From Ramazzottius varieornatus (Eukaryota > Tardigrada > Eutardigrada > Parachela > Ramazzottiidae), in NCBI GenBank assembly GCA_001949185.1, contig BDGG01000001.1:760015-824014 (forward strand): DNA of 64,000 nt, written 5' to 3'. Positions 38,749-49,750 of the stretch are shown one piece after another (the stretch's first letter is position 1; each line of letters opens with the position of its first letter). A program made the translations under genes and the position numbers. Under the pieces are notes generated by a model that saw only the letters and a program-made list of their open reading frames with translations, did no database searches and was not told where the DNA came from.

Positions 38749-38940
38749 CAAGGCAAGAAATTATGGTACAGTAAAGATTATGGGACAGGCGGAAAGGACG
38801 GCGAACTGGAAATTCGACCGTAGAAAAGTGTCGAAAAATGTATTACTGTGGATCGGTTGCGTACGTACGTGCTCCCGTACCGCTTTAGCGAAAAGGCCTG
38901 TACCATAATTTTTACTGTACCATAATTTCTCGTCCTGCCC
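38749..38940. repeat. MITE, short copy of the GTACAGTAAA family
   Basis: Left GGCAAGAAATTATGGTACAG then TAAAGATTATGG and CAGGCGGAAAGGACGGCGAA. Right GCGAAAAGGCCTGTACCATA, then TTTTTACTGTACCATAATTT and CTCGTCCTGCC. The interior carries CGTACGTACGT. Same family as the copies at 18.66 and 31.6 kb. It ends about 70 bp before the start codon of the next predicted gene. Confidence 0.7.
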
Positions 38941-39007
38941 GTATTGTAATTGCTACAGTCTATACAGTACCACGTGGTCCCACAGTCTGTTCCTGTCATC
39001 ACGTGAT

Positions 39008-39557
39008 ATGCAACAAGTGTTTATCTTTGGTAGTGGACTATCGCACCGTCGACGAGGATGCCTTGAAAAGAGCCAAACTCAGCTGACCCAGTGCAGTCTC
39101 GCAAAAGAATGGTTTACGTGGTGGTCAAGTGGTTCGGCACCATTCGAGGTAAGGGAACATTTTCTTCATCGACTATACCGATGAGATCCAAAAATACAGT
39201 GTACGACAAATAAACCGTTAGAAATGGGTGCTGGATGGAGCCAGATGGATGAAGCCAGTGAAATTTACGCATGCAGCAAGATATAATTCTCATTGGCCGA
39301 GTCGTAAATAATCTCTAGCTGCAGTATTACGCTCATTTTTAGCGGTTAATTTTGTCTTACACTGTAACATTAAGTCACAGCTCTCGTCGTCTTTCCAGGC
39401 TGTTACCGATGTCCCGAATCTTATGGCTAAAAGGTACTTCGCTGATCAACGTTTAGAGCTGGTCTTCAGCGCAGATCAAACGGAGGTTCGGCTCGTCCCT
39501 TTGAAGGAATTGACGCCTGAGGAACATGATGAGGACGGCGACGACGATGACGACTAA
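39008..39557 (+). CDS. Small acidic-tailed protein, unrecognised
   Basis: Two exons, 39008-39148 and 39399-39557, join in phase 0 to 99 residues. The first begins MQQVFIFGSGLSHRRRG, with a basic patch. The second contains RYFADQRLELVFSADQ and VRLVPLKELTPEE and ends in an acidic run of Asp/Glu. Donor GTAAGG and acceptor CTTTCCAG are good. The second exon looks truly coding. The first is less sure because another ATG (39111) in a different frame leads to the same donor. I do not recognise the family. The start lies just beyond a MITE. Confidence 0.4.
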
Positions 39558-40122
39558 GCGATAGGTTCGGACTTTGAAACGGAAATGGAAAACGACTGGC
39601 GCTCTTTTGAGGTAGACCGTCCACGAGGAGACCTGCGGTAACTTTCGGTCTCAATTTCAGTTACTAGCTTGACCTGGAGAGGTATGAGCCAGCCATTCTT
39701 ATTGTCTTTCCCCCATTGTACAGAGTGAAACAGAGATCTGATTTTTAATTTTCTCGTGCTTCTGTTTGTCACAACTGATTCATTTCGTGGGAACAGCCCG
39801 TATTGCGCTTCTTCTGGTCTTTCCGCGAGTGCATAGTGGACCTTGCTACACAGTCTTCGGTCTTCCTGGTCGAAGCAAACACTAGTAGTCGTATTTCGGC
39901 AGATGAGGAAACGCCGAGAATAAATTGTCGTACTTGATTCTAGTTTATATTTCCTCCGACCAGATTAAAATTAGATAGCAATCGAGCCATGATAAAGCAG
40001 ACGGTTTGATGTAATCACTCTCAACCTTCGAACTTCCAAGCATTTGATAACTGCGAAAGTGGCTGACTGAAATTTACTCTTTGAGTGAAAGATTTTCATG
40101 GTCGGTTTTTTTCTCTCCTATA

Positions 40123-42023
40123 ATGGGCTACCTGTGGAGCATCCTGATCGTACCTTTATCCGTGTTGCTCGCGGTCAATCCTGTCCGCTGTAAGAGATAG
40201 TTTTGGTTGCCTCAGCGTGGTTCACCATGACATGGTGTAACTTTGTTGCCGTCTTTCAGCTCAGGAGGATTCACCATGTATCGTCGCACTTCGTCGCTAT
40301 CCCGCACCGGATGCAACTTACACAGCCAAGCACCTCTTTATCAACTGTCCCGAACTGTGCCGTAATTCCACAGGCAGGTACCCTACCGGACAGTTTCCCC
40401 ACCCATGGGACTGTAACGCTTTCATCAACTGCTACAATGATGATGCTTGGGTTGCATGGTACGTTTCTTTGACCGAGTCTAAATGCAGCAGTGTTGGTCT
40501 CCACTATCGACCACCGTCTTCTACCAAGCAGCCAAGACCATCTTTGTTTTTACAGGTGTCAGACCGGACTTTACTTCAATCAGTAGGTAGCTCCAAGCAA
40601 GAATGTACTGATGCTCGACAGAAACAGGCCGGACCAAATATGTCTTGTTGCAGGAATAACTTGCAATGCGATTATCCCAGGAACGTCAACTGTAGCTCCC
40701 AGCCGTCACAGTTCTCACTGGCTCCCGGAATGACCACGCAATCCCAATGGGAGTACATCTCCACAACACCCAGTTCCCTCCACCCATCCTTTATTACAGA
40801 CACCGACGCGAATGCTGCAGCTATCACCTGCAAAGACTCCACCAGTAAGAGTTTGGAAATTGTATTTCTGTTTTCACTACATTAATTGGGCCCTTTATCC
40901 TCCAGCCAAGCTGAATGAGAAGGAACAGCTCGGACCTCGCCCCGATCTGTGCAAGCAAGGCACTGGACGCTACCCGGCACCTGATTGTCGGTACTACGTC
41001 CAATGCACGGGCATCAATGCGGCGGTTGCTCGCTGTCCTGGCGGATTTGTCTTCGACCCGGTGGGAAGTCAGTGTGACTGGCCCAGCAAGAACCTACAAT
41101 GCCTGCAGAGCTGTTACGAGTCGGGAAATTTCGATAAGCCGCAAAATCCGGAACCCACCCCGTCGGTTACACCACGTAAGCTTGAGTTTCGACGGGTAAA
41201 GATTTCAAAACGGTTCCAACTCCTCGTCCTGAACCGAATTCGTTTTACATATTACACCGAAGACAAGCAAAATTGAAAACTCAATGTTCAGTGGGGGTCA
41301 CGGTTGTGGGTCACGGTTGTGCTGCTTTCGGGATCCCAGCAGTTTTACACTTATTATATTGTGTTGGTTGCAGAGCCCTTCTTAACCACGACGATCGATT
41401 CGGACATTCGCACAGCAAACCTTTCCTGCAACGAATCGCACTGTGTGCCGAAAGCCGGCTGTCAGGTCGAACTCTGCAAGGAACCACGAGGACAGTTCGA
41501 AATCATTGGCAACTGCTCCAAGTTCGCCAACTGCTGGGAAAATTGCGCGTACATTACTGACTGTCCTGACTATCTGGTAGGTCCTTGCCGTTATCCGTAC
41601 TGCGAGTTGAACTAAAAGTGTCCTCCATAAAAGATAATTGATCCCCTGCATTTTCTGTTTCTTTTGAAGAACCTTGGTTTGTTTGAATGAAACGATTTCG
41701 GGTTACTAAAAGCGTTGATTCTTCGACAGGTTTTCACGGATTTGAAAGGCGCCTGTGATTTGCCCTTCAACCTACCGCAGGACCATCGTTGTTACACTTC
41801 ACCGTACAGCGGTGGCCAGCATACGCTTGAAGCTAGTACTACAGCCGGTTCAAGCAGTGGGTCCACGTTACCGGCCGGCGCCGAACAGGATCAAGATAAC
41901 GACGGAGGAATTAACAGCAACTCCAACAACGGATATACCTTTGCCCCTCTGAAATTCCCGTCGTTTGCGATGAATCAAATGCAGGGAACTGGGCCTGGTA
42001 GAATGGTACAAGCTCAGTGGTGA
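40123..42023 (+). CDS. Secreted chitin-binding (CBM14/peritrophin-A type) protein 1
   Basis: Likely an extracellular chitin-matrix protein. Seven exons join in frame to 416 residues: 40123-40189, 40260-40458, 40556-40582, 40654-40844, 40906-41175, 41374-41576, 41730-42023. A signal peptide (MGYLWSILIVPLSVLLAV) ends near the first junction. At least two canonical six-cysteine CBM14 modules follow: one from CRNSTGRYPTGQFPHPWDC through CQTGLYFNQ and LQCDYPRNVNC, one from LCKQGTGRYPAPDCRYYVQC through QCDWPSKNLQC. A third, diverged Cys-rich module (LCKEPRGQFEIIGNCSKFANC) follows, then a Ser/Gly/Asn-rich tail. The third exon is only 27 nt. The tandem neighbour at 42.4-44.1 kb has the same order of modules and intron phases, so the pair arose by duplication. 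Confidence 0.85.
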
Positions 42024-42375
42024 ATTTTCTTGCAATGGCCTCTGCGAAAAATATAAAATACAAGAGGAAATTTATGAGGAAATTCATCGCCTTGAAATTT
42101 AATTAACCAATTCGTCACATCTCAGATTTATTAATTGTCATGTAAGAATCTATGGCGTTTTGCTATGGGTTGCACTTGGATTCGGCCAGCAGATAAGCGC
42201 AATCATTCCGCAGACATCAGTATAAAACGATCAGATTCCTGAACAAAGATGTTAGACCTATAGCCGCCTTCTGCCGTTATTCTGGAAAAGAACTACGGCT
42301 TTATAATGTGTACGTTCTCGGTTTGCAGATACGCGATAGAGAAATTAGGATTTGACAGTGCAAAGCTAAGAAGCA

Positions 42376-44133
42376 ATGGGTTTCCTAAGCGTCTGGATAG
42401 TTTTGTTACTGGGCTTTTCTTCGCTGGCTGAGTCCGTTACCGGTAAGGATTAATGCTCGACGAAGGCTCATGTAAACGAACACATGGGAATACCGTATGT
42501 GAACATTGGGGCCTCTTCGAAGATCAGTGTCAATCGGCAACTTGGCGGCTAATTCTCGATGCCTCCAGTCACTGAAGCAACATGGCACACCAGACGCCAC
42601 CTTCACCGCCAAATTCGTGGACAAGCACTGTCGTCAGTAAAGTTTCAATTTGTTCTATGCCGATAAAGTTATTGTACCATAACTTCAAACTTGCTTCTGA
42701 TTAGCGGAGCTGTGCCGTAACACTTCCGGTCATTTTTCCACTGGACAGTTCGCGCATCCTTGGGACTGCAAGTCATTCATCAATTGCTACCAGGTATGCC
42801 AAGCAGCCTGCGGCCTTGTTCCGCACTGCTTAGTGTTCTCTCGTCTGGTCTGCCAACAATTTGACCACGAGGCCATCTCTGTTTGGTTTGACAGGATGAA
42901 GCATGGATCGGATTTTGCCAAACTGGACTCAACTTCAATGAGTAACATCCTTTCCGCCAGCGGATAGTAATTCCTGCGGTGAACCGCACGCTGGTAGTCA
43001 ACATGCACTGTTCTATTCTTCCACAGGAACAAAAAACAATGCGACTGGCCAAAAAATGCCAACTGCACTCCGAAACCCGTTCCCACCGACACAGAAAGGC
43101 CGATGTTTGTCGTGGTGGCCACCACCCCTGTCTCGCCCGCCTTGGCTGATCTTCCCCGGAACACTTGCAAGGCAACCGACCGTGAGTTGCGTCTCTTACT
43201 TCTCTCAAGCCGTAGAGAGTTGTCATGTGTGGCTTTCTTTCTTATATACAGCCAACTTCAACACTTACGAAGATCTTGGACATCGGCCCGACTTGTGCAC
43301 ATCCGGCAGTGGACTGTACCCAGCACCCGACTGCCGCTTTTACATCCGTTGCAATGACACAAGAGCAATGGTAACTGCCATTAACTGGCATGTTTTCCAG
43401 GATGTAAGCAAGCATTCAGACTTTTTAACCTATTCAGAATTCCAGGCTGCCAAATGTCCGGCCGGATTCTTGTTTGACACCACCAAGCGCCAGTGCGACT
43501 GGCCCCACAAGATTGAGAGCTGCTCCCAACTATGTCAGGAGAATTACGTACCGCCAACCAAGTCTACGACAACGAGTCCGGTGATGACCACAAGTAAGAA
43601 CCGCTGTCGAAATTATTTGAAGATGGAGAAACTCTGCGATATTTTTTAACCTCGAGTCGATTGATGATTTCTCAGCGGTTCATCCTGCAAGTTCAGCTCC
43701 GTTAATACAAAGTACCAGCACAACTACCACTACTACCACCACAGCGACCACATCTAAGTCCACGTCCACGCTACCACCTCGCGACCCACTCTGCAAGAAT
43801 GTCTCGGGCAACTTCGAGTACCAGAACGACTGCACCAAATACGTCAGCTGTAAGGACTGGCATGCTATCCTCCACGACTGTCCCAAAGGTTTGGTGAGTA
43901 GCCATGAACACGATGCACGGTTTTGCGCTATGGAAATGTTGCTGGGTTCGCAGGTGTTTGTCGCAGCTAAAGGTTGGTGTAACTGGACCTGGATGCTACC
44001 GGAACAGCACCGGTGCTACAAGGCTTTCGATAACGGTTCTGGGGACTGCCCTTTTTACCGTGGCGAAAACGATACAGCGCCATTACCTGCTGTGGCATCA
44101 ACTGCTGTCAAACCGATCCCGATGATTTATTGA
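42376..44133 (+). CDS. Secreted chitin-binding (CBM14/peritrophin-A type) protein 2
   Basis: Paralogue of the preceding gene. Predicted exons: 42376-42442, 42528-42629, 42705-42793, 42895-42941, 43027-43181, 43252-43370, 43446-43593, 43676-43893, 43954-44133 (about 374 residues). Leader MGFLSVWIVLLLGFSSLAES; both leader exons are 67 nt and end in phase 1, as in paralogue 1. Modules: CRNTSGHFSTGQFAHPWDC to QCDWPKNANC; LCTSGSGLYPAPDCRFYIRC to QCDWPHKIESC; then a Thr-rich linker (43715-43760 region) and LCKNVSGNFEYQNDC. One junction is doubtful: the natural donor after exon 2 (CGTCA|GTAAAG, 42636) puts exon 3 out of frame, so a poorer GTCGTC donor at 42629 or a one-base lesion must be invoked. 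A TATAAAAC word at 42231 lies ~145 bp before the start. Confidence 0.75.
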
Positions 44134-44467
44134 GGAAATTAATTGCGAGTTTTCTGTAACCTGTGCCGAGGGTCTTTTACGGTCACTTGTTACGCAAGCC
44201 AATCACTGTGTGCATATCGAGTTCTTGTAAGCCGTTACCGTGCTGTAAAATATGCTTACCCCGTACTACTTCCACTTCAATGAAGTGCTTCTTCCGTCCT
44301 GCGCAATTAACGACGACCGGCGCCGTCTCCAAAAATGCTCGGTTAATCCTGTACCCAATGCGAAACACAGCGTGTTTGAACACTGAACGCCGCCGTACAC
44401 CCCTGATCTTCCATGCACTTCAGCCTATCCACCCCACCGTATCGCGCTTCCCTTGCATCGTCCAACG

Positions 44468-45493
44468 AGTATGACGACCTACCAATCGGCTTTTTATATT
44501 CTGGCGGTAGCTGCTGCAGTTTATCTCCTATTGTTTTGCTGCATAATGTGCGGTGTTGATAATACGACTACAACCGATGCTCAGCATGTATCTAAAGTTG
44601 TTTCCAAACCTCCGCAATCACAATCTTTGATTGCTCATTACTGCCTTTTTTACAATAATCTCAAACCTAATGTCGAAAGGCACTCTCACATGTTCCTCGA
44701 CTGCTTAGGAGTGTACTCCACAATGACCAATCTGAAACCTCACCGTATACTTTACCATACCAATGTTCCTGGATTTTGGCCGTTTGATTAATGCGAATCG
44801 GCGTTGAACAAGTCGATCGACTGGTCGGCCATCCAAGTCGTTTAAGCCAAGTCTCATTTCACCGCTAGTGGTCATCGCATCTCCTATTTACAGCACGAAG
44901 CTGACTTGTGCAAGTACCAAGCCGTGGAAGAATACGGAGGACTGGCGCTGGATTTTTATATCTATATTCTGGATGGCGAGAAAATCCGCTCAGTGCTCAG
45001 TTCGGCTTTATGCATTGTCTGTCAAGAGCAAGAGGCTGTCGAACTGAATGCTGACTTCATCGGTTGTGAGGCACCTCATGCGCAATTTCCCAGGTTGATA
45101 TTAAAGTCATACGAGACGGACTACAATGCATCCTGTTGGGATTGTAACAGCGCCATCATCCCGTTGGACATTCATAGAACCAACTCGGGAACTGCGCGAG
45201 TGGTTGAAGGAATTTGTGATTACCAGCATTATTACAATGTGTCGGCAGATTTTGACTGGGCCGACAAAGCGCATCATTCGTATTTCCACAAAAATTCCTT
45301 CAACCTGCACAATGCCTTCCAACTCAACACAAGGTTGGGAAATGTCTTCTGCTGTCTATTGCTCGATAATCCACCAGAGCTGAAAGGTCAAGTGATACCA
45401 ATGAGGTCGAATCTGGTAGTGCCGCAACTCTTTCAGCTGGTTAGCGATCTAGCTCAGTTGGTCAGGGCGTTTTCTTCTAAACCCCGATCATAG
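44468..45493 (+). pseudogene. Degenerate DXD-type glycosyltransferase (GT32-like)
   Basis: The first exon (from Met 44468) encodes a type II anchor (SAFYILAVAAAVYLLLFCCI), then the start of a glycosyltransferase fold with NLKPHRILYHTNVPGFWPFD, like the KPxxIxxHTD segment of DXD-sugar transferases. It runs into a stop at 44791. After an acceptor at 44893, a second exon (44894-45493) gives HEADLCKYQAVEEYGGLALD, the SDxxRYExLxxYGGxYxDTD region, then LNADFIGCEAPHAQFPRL. Two faults: the catalytic DXD is replaced by DFY, and the ~50 residues normally between the two parts are absent, with no frame-keeping exon found in the 100-bp gap. It is either a pseudogene or a divergent, catalytically doubtful member. 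Confidence 0.55.
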
Positions 45494-45665
45494 CCGCAGT
45501 AAACAAAAGGCTCATTTTTTTCGCCCCATGTGATACCAAGGGAACCCGCGTGATCGTAGTTGCGTTTTGGGATAGCGTATAGTACAAGACAGCATTGCGA
45601 TTAAATAACCAGTAATACAATAAGATACCTGAAATTCTACCTGACATACTCCGAAAGACATTGGG

Positions 45666-46141
45666 ATGGAACAAGAGGAGCTGGTCGCCCATATTTTGTA
45701 CGGGCCATGTAACGGTCCTCCAAGCGGATGGGCAGACTATTTTCCCTTCTACGTGACCGGACTACAGGGTAAATCCACAAATGCAACCACGTCATTTTAC
45801 CTGTATGAAGTGAGTTGGACTACATTTACTCAGACAAGTGTGACACCTCAGGTTTTTTGAGATCGAAAGGCTTTCGAGTGATGGTCAACAAATGGACGGC
45901 ATTCGGTTTGGTCGAAGTGGTACTAAACGGAGAAGTGGTCTTCGTCGATGACGTTCAACGACTGCACTACGGTGAGCCACCATACGTACTTTTGAACAAC
46001 GATGGATGCGCTTTACGGCACGTTAAATACTTTCTAGACGCAAAGGGCGACGAAGACCCCTTATTCAACAAGATATTGGACAAGATCTTGAAAAATTATC
46101 CCGCTTCGACACCAGAGACACTTCCATCCAAAATAACTTGA
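45666..46141 (+). CDS. Orphan two-exon protein, 130 residues
   Basis: Exons 45666-45768 and 45852-46141 join in frame (phase 1) with a GTAAAT donor and CTCAG acceptor. The product has no signal peptide or membrane segment. The centre reads FRVMVNKWTAFGLVEVVLNG then DDVQRLHYGEPPYVLLNNDG and HVKYFLDAKG, an alternating pattern suggesting a beta-sandwich. The tail is Lys/Pro-rich. I do not recognise a family. A donor at 45810 was rejected because it leads at once to a stop. Confidence 0.5.
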
Positions 46142-46387
46142 CAGACCTGAAACACATGTGCCGGGTAGTTTTGTTCGTAAGGTTGTATAGATCCAGTTTG
46201 AACCTGGGCGTTGGGACAGCGTGTCCAGTTCGTCAGTGGTACTTGGCAGTCGCGACGGTGCCGTGGTAACACCTGTAGTACTTTCACCATTGGCCTTACG
46301 CATCTGTGACTTAACCGACACCCAGCTCGAAGTTTCATAACTTGGATTTCGTGAGCTAGAAGCAAGTGAGAATTATAGTCAAGCGTC

Positions 46388-48493
46388 ATGGGTCAGCAAG
46401 AGCTGCATCAGATTCGGTCGTTATACGAGCTCCAACCTCCAGATGGCTCAGCCAGCTCTGAATTTGAATCCTCAGATCAGTCCGCTGCCAGCCCTTATTC
46501 GGAACTATTTCGCGGGAAGATCTACCAGCATTATATGCTGCTGGAAACCAGCGGTACTGGCGGCCTTGAAGGTGGCTTGGTTGAAAGTCCGAAATGTGCT
46601 CCCGCAGACTTCGAAGACGCCACTCAACGGCGAACGATTATGCGTGAAAAACCCTTTGCCATCGTTGTCAGCGATCCCTTCCCCGAAGAAAAACAAGACT
46701 TGTTATTTCAGGTTTGAATCCGCCCTGCTTGCTTCGCAATTGTGCGGTACGATCTAACAAGCTAGGCCGAAGTTTACGATTGTAGACCTACGGTGATGTT
46801 CGAGTGCGAGCTAGGAGACGGCTGCGTGCGAGGATATCGCGTATTCCGGCCACCGATGTCTTCGCCCGATGGCTGGTGGAGAATCCAGCTTTCCAGACGT
46901 TCATCATGCTGGTCATTGCCTACAATTGTGTAACCTTGGGTATCCAAGCCGAGTACAGCGATCGGAGCGGTACGACGGCAGCAATGGTGCGCTCCGTACT
47001 GGACTGCCTCGACGTATTAGCCCTGGCCATCTTCATGTTCGAGATATGGCTCAAGTGGAAGGTCAACTTTCGCGATTTCTGGCTGAACCCATGGAATACC
47101 TTTGATTTCTTAATTACGCTCTTCACCTTTATTACAACGGCCATCAGCATGGCCGGCAACGCCACCCCAGCGGATACGTCATTAAGGAGCGTGGGCAAAA
47201 CTATGAGGGCCTTTCAAGTCTTGAGGTTGATGAGGATTTTGACCAGAAGTCAAGGCATAAAAGTAAGGCATCATCGATATCGTCACTCTTTGCCTGAACT
47301 TTGTTCATCGCTCCAAATTTTCCTCTGGATATTTTGGCAGGTTATCGTGTTTACAGTGACACAGTCCCTGAAAGATATGGGTTCGATCCTCGTCGTCTTT
47401 GTTCTCTTCATGTACATCTTCCTGGTGACGGGTGTTATATTCATGTCGGAGATGGCGAAGACAACAGATCAGCTGGTTGTGACTGGAAACTTCTCCGCCG
47501 AAGTCGTTCAGTATGGTCATCGTTTCCAGTAAGAGAGTCATCGTGTACACGTACATGTTGCCTTCTTTTTCTTACTTGTATAGAAATTGGTTATGTTTGT
47601 TCCAGAAATTTGTACTGGGGTTTTCTGACGCTGTACCAGATATTCACAATTGACCACTGGTACGCCATGCTGCATAACTCTTGGTGCAAGTTGATGGATC
47701 CCATCTTCCCCACCATCTACATACTGTTATGGGTCCTGATTGGTTCGCTCATCTTCCGCAATATTTTCGCTGGTGTGGTGGTCAACACCTTTCAGTCACT
47801 ACGACAGACCGTTGCGGAGGAAGATGAGGAGGATGAAAAAGACATTTCCGATAGGAGTCTTTCCGAGTTCAAAAATTTCATCGACCTCCAGATTTCGGAA
47901 CAAGACCACCACATGACATCACGTAAGTTCAAACCAGGCATACAAAATGAAACCATCTGCACTTCTCATCGTTATTAACCTGTCTGGTGTCTTTTACCAC
48001 GACATTTTTACGCTAACTCGTCCGTTTTATCACTTCGGCGTTCGTTTTAGAGGAGGATCTACTCTTGGAGACATCTGAAAGTTCCACTTCCCTGCAGGAA
48101 AAACCATCTCAAGCTCAAACCAAAGATCCCGTCCTCAGACTAAACGAAAAAGGTTCCACGTGGTTATATAGCTTTCTTAAGAGTCTCCACATGCTAGAAA
48201 AACTGGTCACTTTGAAACCGACGAAGTGGAAGAAGGACCTGATATTCCAGTACTTTGAAGTAATGGAGGAACTTCAAGAAAACCTTCACGAACGTCAAGA
48301 AATAGTGCGTATGATGGACGACTGGATACTTACCATGATGAACAAGGACGATCCAGCCAGTCAGCCCAAACCTGCGGACCGGACCAAGCAACTCAAAACC
48401 ATGTTGAGGAACAAAGCTGCTCATAATGATAACGAGAAAAAATTACCGACAGTGTTCGGCAGATACCATGGACAGCCTGCAGCCCCCAGGTGA
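46388..48493 (+). CDS. CatSper-like single-domain cation channel subunit (closest to CatSper2)
   Basis: A six-transmembrane voltage-gated ion channel subunit; CatSper subunits assemble as heterotetramers in the sperm flagellum and pass Ca2+. Five exons join in frame to 582 residues: 46388-46711, 46786-47262, 47341-47528, 47606-47922, 48051-48493. A ~125-residue soluble N-terminus is followed by S1 (FQTFIMLVIAYNCVTLGIQ), S2-S3 (IFMFEIWLKWKVNFRDFWLN, WNTFDFLITLFTFI), S4 with regularly spaced Arg (MRAFQVLRLMRILTRSQGIK), S5, pore helix and filter YQIFTIDHWYAML (the TxDxW signature) and S6 LLWVLIGSLIFRNIFAGVVV. An acidic run (EEDEEDEKD) and a ~180-residue helical tail follow. Against two-pore or Nav/Cav proteins: only one six-TM domain, and the filter matches CatSper2 (TLDHWYALL, recalled). 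Subunit number (2 or another alpha) needs a tree. Confidence 0.82.
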
Positions 48494-49750
48494 AGCTTTC
48501 ATTTTTTGCAGTTTGCTGTCTGTCCACCATCTTTCCTTTATGCATTTATTTGCCGTTCTTTCCTGGCTATGTATTTATTTTCTGCTGTTGAAGATGATTA
48601 CTGTACTGGCATGGCAAAATATCAATACTTCCAGTGATGGATCGAAGAGGGATATAAGGACTATGTAGTTAAGAACTAACTGCCGGCCTGGCCGTAGTTT
48701 GCACGACATGACTTGCGTGCAGCAGAAACTATTAATAAATTGTCTTTCGAACAATTACTTTTTAGTATTCTGCGGGAGAAGACTTTGCCCATACCGACTG
48801 TCGTCATCAACTCGTCCTCGGGTTCCGGCATGCCCGTGATTTTTAGCGTCATGTCCAGTTGCGGTGGTGTTGGTGGTAGTGGTGGTTGTGGTCGTAGTGT
48901 TCTGCTGTTCATGAGTGGAAGGATGGTTCTTCGGCGGCTCCTTGGTTCGGACATCTGAAAAACCAAATGTTCTTTTCACCTTCTACGGCTTACGTGCAGA
49001 CAGTTTAACTCAGCAGAGTGAGGCGAAAGATAGCACATATTACATGAGACAGATTCAAACACCGCCATACTTACTTTTGCGATCGGCCATTTCGGTCCGA
49101 ATCGGGAGTAACGCTGCACTGTGTTTTCTGCCGGAAAGAAAAGATGGTCGATCAAATGCTTCCGTACGTAATACAGACTGCTGAACACAAAGTCTTGTAG
49201 AGCCTTTTATGCTACTCAGGCATAAAGGTTCAAAATATCATAATTGAAATGAGCAATAAATCGTTGCCGGCAGGCGAATTACCAAATGAAACTTGTTTCC
49301 AGTGGGACTTCAGTTCAATGCTTATCTCGACGAACGAGTACTTATTTTTCTGTCAGACGCTCTAGCAGCACACCTTATCGCAAATCTCGATGGCCGATGA
49401 GACGAGCTATCAAACGTCCAGGCTGTGAGATGACTTGATCTAAATACTGCCTGAAAAGCACAAAGGTGAAAACGTATTCTTACTGGCCTAAACTGAGAAG
49501 CGTCATCTAGTGGAAAGCACGAACTTACCACAACATGCTACACGACCATCAGCTTCTTGACGTCAAGGACCACGTCCATACATTGAACAAGGGACCGAGC
49601 GGCTATGCGGATTTTTTATGGGAGGTTTTGGCAGATTTTTAACCCCCATGAAGACAACTACGTGTAAATACGCGAGTTACAGGATAGTTTCCACAAGACG
49701 ACCGTTCCGTACGTTAGAGTGATGTTCATTTGGGCAGGGGTGATCGGCCC
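48494..49750. other. Intergenic, CatSper-like 3' flank
   Basis: No supported gene. A GGTGGTGTTGGTGGTAGTGG-type GT-rich simple repeat occupies about 48861-48905. Both-strand frames across it (48676-48979) are low-complexity artefacts. Confidence 0.4.

Noticed and set aside
45769-45851. Donor at 45810 (GAA|GTGAGT) for the orphan gene
   Set aside because: It leads to an immediate stop in the next exon; the earlier GTAAAT donor at 45768 keeps the frame through to 46141.
48676-48979. Thr/Pro-rich and Gly-rich open frames
   Set aside because: Both strands translate the same GGT/ACC simple repeat; this is low-complexity, not a gene.
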